A stretch of 5,560 nucleotides of DNA from an uncultured Caryophanales bacterium (GCA_946622925.1 CAMOQM010000068.1:1-5560); one strand, 5' to 3'; counted from the first letter of the stretch, positions 1 through 5,560 are shown. The notes: a model not told the origin generated them from the sequence alone. Numbers and translations are program-made.

Positions 1-18
1 AGGTATTGCCGCTTTTTT
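1..18 (+). terminator. Possible 3' half of an upstream intrinsic terminator
   Basis: The window opens with a GC-containing stretch (GCCGC at 8-12) followed directly by six T residues (13-18). This is what the 3' arm and T-tract of a Rho-independent terminator look like. The matching 5' arm would lie outside the window, so pairing cannot be tested. If real, it would separate the membrane-protein operon from the preceding gene. Confidence 0.2.
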
Positions 19-19
19 G

Positions 20-28
20 TGTTATTAT
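20..28 (+). promoter_or_regulatory. Possible extended -10 promoter element for the first + strand gene
   Basis: TGTTATTAT matches the extended -10 pattern TGnTATAAT (hexamer TATTAT at 23-28, five of six consensus bases). No -35 hexamer sits at the usual 16-18 bp spacing inside the window; TTGCCG at 6-11 is too close. Transcription would begin about 3 nt before the ATG at 38, giving an almost leaderless mRNA. That fits the absence of a Shine-Dalgarno sequence before this gene. AT-rich matches of this size also occur by chance. Confidence 0.3.
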
Positions 29-37
29 TACTGAGAT

Positions 38-853
38 ATGAATTTCTACGAATGGTTTTTCTTAGAAAAAGGCCGGGCTCCGGCGGGCTTATTTTCTTGG
101 TCCCATTTATTAAGCGTGACCATCGCTTTAGCTTTCTTCATCACTCTAGGCTATTTTCTTGGCAAGAGGAACCAAGATAACCCCAAGGGCCAAAGAAAGG
201 TATTAATCTTCACCACCGCCGGTATCTTGGCTTTGGTCATCATGAAGATGTCTTTCTTGCTTGCCACTACCGACAATATCCCCAATACCTTATTAGAGAA
301 CATGCCCCTCTTCTTCTGTGACATGATGGTCTTTATCGTCCCGCTTGCCGCCTTTACTAGGGGAAGATTCCAGGATATCTGCTTTGACTTCATCGCCATC
401 TGCGGTTTCATCATGGGCTTAATGGGCAATTATGCCGCCGGGAATATCTATGGTAGCCATCCCGCCTTTAGTTATTTGTCCTTAATAAGCGCCATCAGCC
501 ATTCGATCTCAGCCTTCGCCGCCATGTTCGTCTTTAGGGCCAAATTAAACAAGATGGAGAAGCGTAACATCATCTTCGTCATCGGCATCTTATTCGTCTA
601 TATGTCGATTACCCTCGCCGTGGATTATGCCACCGGCAAAAACTATATGTTCTTCTTAGGAGGAGATGGTACCCCCTTTGGCTTATTCTACGATATGGTA
701 GGCGGCAACCTCATCGCCTATCAAATCATCATCTACGTCCTCCAATGCGGTTATATCGGGGTTTTCTATTTAATCTATTACCCCATCGTAAAAACGATTA
801 GGAAAAGAAGAGAAAAGAAGCTTAATGGATCAAAGCCTAGCCCCGAGCAATAA
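38..853 (+). CDS. YwaF/TMEM164-like integral membrane protein (TIGR02206-type)
   Basis: This is a 271-residue polytopic membrane protein recognised as YwaF/TIGR02206-like, the bacterial relatives of eukaryotic TMEM164. Family cues are the N-terminal FSWSHL (residues 19-24), the PLFFCDM segment with Cys94-Asp95 in the third hydrophobic stretch, His155 in a later helix, and DYATGKNYMFF (196-206), the counterpart of the family's NYM motif near the last helices. About seven hydrophobic segments are visible, and the basic tail IRKRREKK suggests a cytoplasmic C-terminus. The role of bacterial members is not established. TMEM164 is described as a phospholipid acyltransferase that uses a Cys and a His, so acyl transfer is possible here by analogy only. 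The start is firm: an in-frame TGA at 32-34 lies just upstream and no other start codon fits. There is no Shine-Dalgarno sequence. The 3' end overlaps the next gene by 29 nt, which suggests translational coupling. Confidence 0.75.
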   Translation: MNFYEWFFLEKGRAPAGLFSWSHLLSVTIALAFFITLGYFLGKRNQDNPKGQRKVLIFTTAGILALVIMKMSFLLATTDNIPNTLLENMPLFFCDMMVFIVPLAAFTRGRFQDICFDFIAICGFIMGLMGNYAAGNIYGSHPAFSYLSLISAISHSISAFAAMFVFRAKLNKMEKRNIIFVIGILFVYMSITLAVDYATGKNYMFFLGGDGTPFGLFYDMVGGNLIAYQIIIYVLQCGYIGVFYLIYYPIVKTIRKRREKKLNGSKPSPEQ

Positions 854-1946
854 CAAGCCCCAATATTATCCGGTTTTGGATTTGGTGCGGTTTATCGCCG
901 CCCTTTTAATCATCTTCATCCATATCTTCCCCGAAGGAAGTTCTACCCAATCAATTGGTCTAGATACCTCCGTGCCAATGCTACTAACCGAGTCTTTTGT
1001 CTACGCCATTTTAAGGCCAGCCGTGCCTATCTTCTTCGTCATAAGTAGCTTCTTGCTATTTAGGAAGATCGAACTCGATCCCGAGAATAAATGGAGATAT
1101 ATAAAGAAATTCCTCCTAAGGCTAGTCTTCCTTGCTTTGTTTTGGTATGTCCTCGCCTTGCCTCTAACCATCAAAGACATCACGGGCTTAGTCGGCCAAG
1201 GCGATACCTTTAACCTAATTAGATATATCGTCATTACCTTATGGAAAGGGGCGCCCCGCGGCTTTTGGTTCCTAGTTTCGCTTGGAGAATGCGTTTTAAT
1301 AACCGCCTTATGTAAAAGTAAGAAATCGATGGTTATCTTAACCGTGGTTGCTTCTTGCTTATTTATCTATGGCTGCTTTAATTCCGCTTATTTCGGAATA
1401 ATAGTAAATAACGATAGCCCCTTTGCTAGAGGGCTCGCCAATGCCGGGAACTATCTAGAATTCTCCTATTGCCAACTAGAAGCCCTTATCTTCGTGGCCC
1501 TAGGCAAGATATTTGCAATGCACGGGCCCTTTAAAATCAAAAATGGCCTCATCTTCATAATCCTTGCCTTCCTCGTAATGGCAGGCGAGCTCTTCCTCAC
1601 CCTCTATTTTGGTTTATTCGTTTATCCCGATGCCTATTTAGCCCTCCCCTTTTTCATCTTCCTATTCATGAATAAGATGCTTTCCATAAACGTGGAAAAC
1701 CCCTCTTTCATAAGGGTGGCTAAAAAGCTAAAGAAAGTCGGTAGCTTTTCTTATTTGTTCCACATCCAGTTCTTCGCCTATCTCCATTGGATATTAGATT
1801 CGCTGGGAAGCAATGTCTTCCGGGAACAAATCGCCTTATTGCTTATCCCCTACTTCGTCTGCGTCCTGCTTTGCTTTGGATTACAGACCCTCTTTGAATA
1901 TCTATCTAAATATAAATACCTGAGGTTCCTTAAATACGCTTATTGA
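825..1946 (+). CDS. Acyltransferase-3 family membrane O-acyltransferase
   Basis: This 373-residue protein belongs to the acyltransferase-3 family (PF01757, OafA/NolL type), multipass enzymes that move acetyl or other acyl groups onto extracytoplasmic glycans, cell-wall polymers or lipids. The hallmark first helix is clear: LDLVRFIAALLIIFIHIF, with Asp19, Arg22 and the family's key His33. Next come RPAVPIFFVISSFLLF (64-79), where the usual SG pair is SS, the basic loop KKFLLR (94-99), GFWFLVSLG (146-154, Trp148), and a late FSYLFH (308-313) matching the C-terminal S/Y...H signature. About ten hydrophobic segments and a basic C-terminus (KYKYLRFLKYAY) fit the family, and the length is normal for a member without an SGNH domain. 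The ATG lies inside the preceding gene in another frame. It is the only plausible start because the first helix begins soon after it. The upstream region is A/G-rich without a true Shine-Dalgarno core. The gene ends in tandem stops TGA-TAG. The acceptor substrate is unknown. Confidence 0.88.
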   Translation: MDQSLAPSNNKPQYYPVLDLVRFIAALLIIFIHIFPEGSSTQSIGLDTSVPMLLTESFVYAILRPAVPIFFVISSFLLFRKIELDPENKWRYIKKFLLRLVFLALFWYVLALPLTIKDITGLVGQGDTFNLIRYIVITLWKGAPRGFWFLVSLGECVLITALCKSKKSMVILTVVASCLFIYGCFNSAYFGIIVNNDSPFARGLANAGNYLEFSYCQLEALIFVALGKIFAMHGPFKIKNGLIFIILAFLVMAGELFLTLYFGLFVYPDAYLALPFFIFLFMNKMLSINVENPSFIRVAKKLKKVGSFSYLFHIQFFAYLHWILDSLGSNVFREQIALLLIPYFVCVLLCFGLQTLFEYLSKYKYLRFLKYAY

Positions 1947-1958
1947 TAGGCAGGCGTG

Positions 1959-1967
1959 TGTTAGAAT
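1959..1967 (+). promoter_or_regulatory. Extended -10-like element abutting the third gene's start
   Basis: TGTTAGAAT matches TGnTATAAT with one mismatch in the hexamer (TAGAAT, 1962-1967). TTGATA at 1943-1948 resembles a -35 box, but the 13-bp spacer is too short for a standard sigma-A promoter. The element ends one base before the ATG at 1969, so initiation from it would fall inside the coding region. The 11-nt string TGTGTTA-N-N-AT is shared with the region before the first gene (18-28). Its function is uncertain. Confidence 0.15.
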
Positions 1968-1968
1968 T

Positions 1969-2901
1969 ATGGACGTGAATAACCAAGAAGAAAAAATCGT
2001 TAATGCCAGAAGAATCAACAAGATGCGCTGGATCGCCGGGGTGGCGGTCTCGGTTTTGGTTATCGTTATAACCATCGTAAGCCTTACCCTTAATATCGCC
2101 GATATCTATAACGAAGGCGCGGGGGTGGCAGGACTTGGCACCTTAAAGATGTTTACCACCATCTCTAACGTCATCGCCGCCGTAGCGGCCTTTATGTGCC
2201 TACCCTTCCAAATCGATGGTTTAAAGAAAGATAAATATAAATTACCGCCTTGGATCGTGACCCTTCTTTATATTGGGGCCGTGGGCACTTTCCTAACCTT
2301 TTTCATCGCCATCACGGTCTTATCGATCACCCAAGGGTTCGTCATCATCATGTTGACCCGTTCCAACTTGTTCATGCATACGATTAACCCCATATTCATC
2401 ACCATCCTCTTCACTTTAATCGTCTCCGATTCCCATATTAGGTTCCGTTCTTCCTTTTTAACCATGATCCCCGTTTCAATTTATGCCTTTGTTTATTTCA
2501 TCATGGTCTTCGTGGTTAAGGCTTGGACCGACCATTACCAAACCAATACCTATATTCCCTGGCCCTTAACTTTACTGATCATCCTTCTGGTGGCCTTCGG
2601 CTGCGCCCAGCTATTAAGGCTCTTACATAACCTTATGAACAGACACGTCCAAGATAGGCTTAGGAAATATTATCTAAAGTCTCCTGACTACGGTTTCCCA
2701 AAGGTCTCGGATGCGGTTAGGAAATTAGCCGAGGTCGAATCCAAGTTCTATGCGGAAGGGGATGACATCTTTATTCCCACCGATATCATCGCGTTATTAC
2801 AAGAAAGATATCAGGCCTCTATCGTGCCTCTGGATATTCTTTATGACATCTATTTAGAAAGCTATATCGAAAGCTTAAAGGATAGGAATCTAATCAAATA
2901 A
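1969..2901 (+). CDS. Six-helix membrane protein resembling Pr6Pr and AIG1/ADTRP, with cytosolic C-terminal tail
   Basis: This 310-residue protein has about six membrane segments (roughly 22-45, 62-79, 96-119, 133-152, 164-184 and 197-217) and then a charged soluble tail (218-310). The core resembles the Pr6Pr/FAR-17a-AIG1 group: KMFTTISNVIAAVAAF (60-75) has the FT..SN signature, and NLFMHTINPIFITILF (133-148) has a conserved His-Thr followed by Pro. Mammalian AIG1 and ADTRP hydrolyse fatty-acid esters of hydroxy fatty acids with an intramembrane Thr and His; Thr63 and His137 sit in matching contexts. Pr6Pr proteins themselves have no known activity, so hydrolase function is inference. The roughly 90-residue tail is unusual for the family and contains no domain I recognise. 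The start is the first possible one after an in-frame TGA at 1921. There is no Shine-Dalgarno sequence. The gene lies 22 nt after the acyltransferase, so co-transcription is likely. It ends just before a hairpin. Confidence 0.6.
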   Translation: MDVNNQEEKIVNARRINKMRWIAGVAVSVLVIVITIVSLTLNIADIYNEGAGVAGLGTLKMFTTISNVIAAVAAFMCLPFQIDGLKKDKYKLPPWIVTLLYIGAVGTFLTFFIAITVLSITQGFVIIMLTRSNLFMHTINPIFITILFTLIVSDSHIRFRSSFLTMIPVSIYAFVYFIMVFVVKAWTDHYQTNTYIPWPLTLLIILLVAFGCAQLLRLLHNLMNRHVQDRLRKYYLKSPDYGFPKVSDAVRKLAEVESKFYAEGDDIFIPTDIIALLQERYQASIVPLDILYDIYLESYIESLKDRNLIK

Positions 2902-2922
2902 AAGCCACCAATCGAGGTGGCT
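2890..2922 (-). terminator. Intrinsic terminator between convergent operons, best oriented for the cls operon
   Basis: AGCCACC (2903-2909) and GGTGGCT (2916-2922) form a perfect 7-bp stem around a 6-nt loop. Read on the minus strand, the stem is followed by TTTTATTTGATTAG, a reasonable U-rich tail, 8 nt after the cardiolipin synthase stop codon. Read on the plus strand the tail is AGGTTAACTTAG, which is poor in T. The hairpin therefore primarily terminates the minus-strand operon and may weakly serve the plus-strand operon, whose last stop codon ends at 2901. Confidence 0.7.
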
Positions 2923-2930
2923 AGGTTAAC

Positions 2931-4454
2931 TTAGAACAAGGCCCGGAATATCGCCAATAGGCCATTAACTATTTTGGCCCCTCTAGAAAGTTTCCATTCA
3001 TCGGTGATTAATTCGGATACCTCAAAGATGTTTTCGAAGTCCTCGCGGATATCTTTTAAGCAAGGATGCTTATATAAGACCGCCCCACATTCGTAATGGT
3101 GGGTTAAACTACGGAAGTCGAGGTTAATCGTGCCAACAAAGGCTACGTCATCATCGGAAATAAGCATCTTGGCGTGAACGAATCCGGGGGTGTATTCATA
3201 AATCTTGACCCCGGCCTCGCGAAGTTGCTTATAGGAGCTTCTTGTCATACAGAAGACCGCTTTTTTATCCGGGATATGCGGAGTTACGACCCTAACATCC
3301 ACTCCCCGTCTAGCGGCATCGCATAAAGCCATGGTGAGATGATGGTCGATGATTAGATAGGGGGTCGTGATATAGAAATACTTCTTGGCCCTTCCCAAAA
3401 TATTGATGAAGTTCTCTTCGCCGACTTGTTCCTCGTAAAGGGGTCTTGGGCCATCGCCAAAGGGGATGATGGCGCCTTCTTGGTCAAATACTTCGGGATT
3501 AGGATTGAAATAAAGTTTGAAATCGGGGATTTCCCGTTTGGCGAGGAGGAAATCGATGAAGAAAAGGGCGGTGAAGGTATTGACGGCCTTGCCATAGACC
3601 CGGATACCCGTATCCTTCCAATGGCCCAAACGCTTATTCTCGTTGATATATTCGTCGCCTAGGTTAATGCCCCCGGTAAAGGCAACCTTGCCATCGACTA
3701 CGGTTATCTTGCGGTGGGAACGGTTATCGACGACCGCCGAGACAATCGGGGTAAAGGGATTAAATTTATGGGCGTCGATGCCTTCTTTACGGAGGGTTTT
3801 ATAATAACCGCTAGATAACATCGTGACGGTGCCGACGTCATCATAAAGGAAATGGACCTTCACGCCTTCTTTGGCTTTCCTAACTAGAATCTCATGGATC
3901 GAATCCCACATATGGCCGGGATCGACGATGAAATACTCCATCAAGATGAATTCCTTGGCGGACTCAAGGGCCTCAAGCATATCCACCCACATCTTCTCGC
4001 CGACGGGATAATAATTGATCTTATTACCCATCGTTCCGCCTAAATAGGAGGTTTTCTTTAAATAACGGGCGAGTCCGGCGTCTTCGCCCATATATTCATA
4101 TAGTTCGGGTAGATTCTCGTTATTGGCGACATAGGGGGCGAGCTCATCAGAAGCCTGCATGAACATTTTCCTGGTTTTCTTCGAGGCTTTGGTACGGGAG
4201 AACAGCAAATAGAATAAAGTTCCAAAGATTGGTAGTACCAACACTAAGAAAAGCCAAGGGATCTTATATTCGGGATTCTCTTGCCTGTTAATTAAAACCA
4301 ATAAAACAGCAAGCCCGATGATGACGGAGACGATTTGGAAGATATAGAAATATTCATTAAGGAAAACTATGACCAAACCGATGGCTGCGACTTGTAGCAA
4401 GAACAAGAGGGCGGAAATGCTCCACTTGGAGAAAAGGATCCGTAATAGCTTCAT
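2931..4454 (-). CDS. cls: Cardiolipin synthase (phospholipase D superfamily)
   Basis: This is a full-length 507-residue membrane-bound cardiolipin synthase, which condenses two phosphatidylglycerol molecules into cardiolipin and glycerol. Three hydrophobic segments lie at about 13-33, 37-56 and 66-86. The last, PWLFLVLVLPIFGTLFYLLF, is the typical PLDc_N segment. Two catalytic HKD motifs are intact: HRKITVVD (His247, Lys249, Asp254) followed by the conserved GGIN, and HAKMLISD (His427, Lys429, Asp434) followed by GTINLDFRS. The family segment TTPYLIID (363-370) precedes the second motif. Length and motif spacing are normal for Cls, and both half-sites look active. The ATG is preceded by AAAAGGAG with an 8-nt spacer, so the start is secure. 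The gene lies 18 nt after the HPt gene and is probably the last of the minus-strand operon, ending at a hairpin terminator. Another PLD-type phosphatidyltransferase is possible but less likely. Confidence 0.93.
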   Translation of the reverse strand: MKLLRILFSKWSISALLFLLQVAAIGLVIVFLNEYFYIFQIVSVIIGLAVLLVLINRQENPEYKIPWLFLVLVLPIFGTLFYLLFSRTKASKKTRKMFMQASDELAPYVANNENLPELYEYMGEDAGLARYLKKTSYLGGTMGNKINYYPVGEKMWVDMLEALESAKEFILMEYFIVDPGHMWDSIHEILVRKAKEGVKVHFLYDDVGTVTMLSSGYYKTLRKEGIDAHKFNPFTPIVSAVVDNRSHRKITVVDGKVAFTGGINLGDEYINENKRLGHWKDTGIRVYGKAVNTFTALFFIDFLLAKREIPDFKLYFNPNPEVFDQEGAIIPFGDGPRPLYEEQVGEENFINILGRAKKYFYITTPYLIIDHHLTMALCDAARRGVDVRVVTPHIPDKKAVFCMTRSSYKQLREAGVKIYEYTPGFVHAKMLISDDDVAFVGTINLDFRSLTHHYECGAVLYKHPCLKDIREDFENIFEVSELITDEWKLSRGAKIVNGLLAIFRALF

Positions 4455-4462
4455 GTGATTAT

Positions 4463-4470
4463 CTCCTTTT
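4463..4470 (-). promoter_or_regulatory. Ribosome-binding site of cls
   Basis: The minus strand reads AAAAGGAG here, with 8 nt between GGAG and the ATG at 4454. It fills most of the 18-nt gap after the HPt stop codon, so cls appears to be translated from its own strong site within a shared transcript. Confidence 0.85.
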
Positions 4471-4472
4471 AA

Positions 4473-4823
4473 TTATGCGATAAATTGGGCGTATTTCTCT
4501 TTGATTAAGCCATAGACGTCTTTGAGTTCTTCGATTTCTTTATCGAGGTTAACGTCATCGCTATTTCTGGTGGCTTCGGTGATGGTACAAGCCAAAACAT
4601 AAAGCGGGGTTAAGGCCAAATTGCCCGCCACGCCTTTTAAGGTATGGGAGGCCTCAAAGACGCCCCGATAGTCTTTCGCTTCATAGCAGGAAACGAGCTT
4701 ATCGCAGCCATTGTTAGCCATGAACTTGCCTAGCATCCTGCCAATTAAGGCATCGTTCATCATAAGGGCTACGGCATTTTCGTAAGAGCCGTTTATCTCA
4801 ATATAGAATTGCTTAACGTCCAT
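4473..4823 (-). CDS. Stand-alone HPt (histidine phosphotransfer) domain protein
   Basis: This 116-residue soluble protein is essentially one HPt domain, the four-helix-bundle module that relays phosphoryl groups between response-regulator receivers in multistep phosphorelays. The signature is SHTLKGVAGNLAL (59-71): His60 is the predicted phosphorylation site, with the usual Leu62, Lys63 and Gly64 after it. Flanking helices are predicted before (about 14-50) and after (about 73-113), and the length is typical. There is no kinase, receiver or membrane segment, so it must work in trans with another protein. Its start overlaps the end of the EAL-domain gene by 11 nt and has a strong AAAAGGAG site, indicating coupled expression. 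The obvious candidate partner is the upstream protein, whose N-terminal domains are not visible. Whether it feeds a receiver that controls the phosphodiesterase is inference. Confidence 0.88.
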   Translation of the reverse strand: MDVKQFYIEINGSYENAVALMMNDALIGRMLGKFMANNGCDKLVSCYEAKDYRGVFEASHTLKGVAGNLALTPLYVLACTITEATRNSDDVNLDKEIEELKDVYGLIKEKYAQFIA

Positions 4824-5560
4824 TGGTTAACTCCTTTTGGATTAATTCTTCGAATTCTATTATTGGTAAGGGTTTAGAGAAATAATAGCCCTGGATGACG
4901 TCGCAGCCACTATCTTTAAGGAAGCGATATTGCTCTTCCTTTTCCACGCCCTCGGCCACCACTTTGGCATCCATAACCTTGGCTAAGTTAATGATCATCT
5001 TGATGATATCTTTGACCTTGGGGTTTTTATCCATCGCGCGGATGAATTGCATATCGATCTTCAAGACGTCGAAAGGCAAGTCCACCAGGGCCCCGAAGGA
5101 GGAATACCCGCTTCCGAAGTCATCGATTTCCACCTTGAAGCCTTTTTCCCTAAGCCTATCGATGACGTTAATGACTTCTTTGGCGTCTTCGGCGAAGGCG
5201 GATTCGGTTATCTCGATGTAATAATCCTCGTGGGGCACCTTATTTGAGTCGACATAGCCTAATATTTCCTCGACTAGATTAGGACGGTAAACGTCGACCC
5301 TGGAAACATTGACCGAAAGAGGAATGCTTAATCCGTATTTTTCTTTCCAACTAGCCATATATTCGGCCGCCTTTTCCATGATATAGGCATCGAGTTTGCC
5401 AATGAGGCCGTTTTTCTCGAAAAGGTTGATGAATTCGCCAGGTGAAACAAAACCAAACTTCGGGCTAATCCATCTGATTAAGACCTCGGCGCTGCAAAGG
5501 AAAGGTTTATCGGCTTGAATGTTATATTTCGGTTGGAAATAAAGTTGGAATTGCCCGCTT
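4813..5560 (-). CDS. EAL-domain c-di-GMP phosphodiesterase, C-terminal part (5' end beyond window)
   Basis: The reading frame stays open from the TAA at 4813-4815 to the window edge, giving 248 residues of an EAL domain. This enzyme class hydrolyses cyclic di-GMP to pGpG. The ATG at 5379 is internal: the 60 residues before it continue the family pattern, including YFQPKYN, SAEVLIRW and FGFVSPGEFI. In visible numbering, all expected metal and catalytic residues are present: Glu25 of the signature (EVL instead of EAL), Asn84 (VNVS), Glu116 (EITES), Asp146-Asp147 (DDFGSGYSS), Lys167 (LKID), Glu203 (AEGVE) and Gln223 (QGYYFSKPLP). The phosphodiesterase is therefore predicted active. The C-terminus ends shortly after the last EAL helix. 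The missing N-terminal part probably holds a sensor, GGDEF or receiver domain, which cannot be determined here. The gene overlaps the HPt gene by 11 nt. Confidence 0.93.
   Translation of the reverse strand, partial: SGQFQLYFQPKYNIQADKPFLCSAEVLIRWISPKFGFVSPGEFINLFEKNGLIGKLDAYIMEKAAEYMASWKEKYGLSIPLSVNVSRVDVYRPNLVEEILGYVDSNKVPHEDYYIEITESAFAEDAKEVINVIDRLREKGFKVEIDDFGSGYSSFGALVDLPFDVLKIDMQFIRAMDKNPKVKDIIKMIINLAKVMDAKVVAEGVEKEEQYRFLKDSGCDVIQGYYFSKPLPIIEFEELIQKELTNGR
4831..4838 (-). promoter_or_regulatory. Ribosome-binding site of the HPt gene
   Basis: The minus strand reads AAAAGGAG with a 7-nt spacer to the ATG at 4823. The site lies inside the last codons of the EAL gene. Together with the 11-nt gene overlap, it supports translational coupling. 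It is the same octamer as the cls site. Confidence 0.85.

Noticed and set aside
151..429. Minus-strand open frames opposite the plus-strand membrane genes (151-429, 1001-1234, 2268-2465), and 3353-3595 in another frame of cls
   Set aside because: They have no Shine-Dalgarno sites, although genuine minus-strand genes here have strong ones, and their translations resemble no family. They arise from codon bias in the real genes.
1941..1949. UGA as a tryptophan codon (Mycoplasma-type code), suggested by the tandem TGA-TAG at the end of the acyltransferase gene
   Set aside because: The tryptophan codons I checked are TGG, and the coding frames have no internal TGA. The TGA is taken as the true stop, with TAG as a backup.
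1943..1967. A standard -35/-10 promoter (TTGATA, TAGAAT) driving the third gene
   Set aside because: The 13-bp spacer is too short, and initiation would fall within the coding sequence. It is kept only as a low-confidence element.
2903..2922. The hairpin as a small RNA or operator site
   Set aside because: Its position just after two convergent stop codons and its T-rich minus-strand tail are fully explained by transcription termination.
3426..3662. 78-codon plus-strand open frame inside the cardiolipin synthase gene
   Set aside because: It is antisense to a full-length conserved gene, has no ribosome-binding site, and encodes no recognisable domain. It is a shadow frame.
4895..5247. Two overlapping plus-strand open frames (4895-5221 and 5047-5247) opposite the EAL domain
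   Set aside because: Both are antisense to a conserved catalytic domain, have low-complexity translations, and lack initiation signals.
4813..5379. The EAL protein as a complete 188-residue gene starting at the ATG at 5379
   Set aside because: The frame stays open to the window edge, and the 60 extra codons encode the first part of the EAL domain, including the signature Glu. The ATG is therefore internal.

Overview
The window holds two convergent gene blocks and almost no non-coding DNA. It looks like a low- to mid-G+C Gram-positive bacterium (Bacillota/Bacilli-type). The right-hand genes have strong AAAAGGAG ribosome-binding sites, the proteins resemble Bacillota families (YwaF, PLDc_N-type cardiolipin synthase), and every tryptophan codon I checked is TGG, so the standard bacterial code applies. 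The exact lineage cannot be fixed from the sequence; an uncultured gut-type member of Bacilli or Clostridia is a guess.

Left block, + strand, 38-2901: three polytopic membrane proteins. They are a YwaF/TMEM164-like protein (38-853), an acyltransferase-3 family O-acyltransferase (825-1946, overlapping the first by 29 nt) and a six-helix protein resembling Pr6Pr and AIG1/ADTRP with a cytosolic tail (1969-2901, 22 nt downstream). The spacing indicates one operon. All three families have links to acyl-group or lipid chemistry, so the block may act on membrane lipids or surface glycans. That is inference; no substrate can be read from the sequence. None of the three starts has a good Shine-Dalgarno sequence.

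Right block, - strand, 2931 to beyond 5560: read in transcription order, this is the C-terminal 248 residues of an EAL-domain c-di-GMP phosphodiesterase (its N-terminus lies outside the window), a free-standing 116-residue HPt phosphotransfer protein (11-nt overlap) and a full-length cardiolipin synthase (18-nt gap). The HPt and cls genes share the same AAAAGGAG site. The layout suggests that a phosphorelay/c-di-GMP signalling pair is co-transcribed with a phospholipid-synthesis enzyme.

The two blocks meet in a 29-bp gap with a 7-bp hairpin. Its T-rich side points along the - strand, so it mainly looks like the terminator of the cls operon. There is no RNA gene, CRISPR array, insertion sequence or prophage signal, and no gene-free stretch over 40 bp. 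The most notable point is that four of the six genes belong to families that act on lipids or acyl groups, two of them with possible active-site residues like those of the mammalian TMEM164 and AIG1/ADTRP enzymes.
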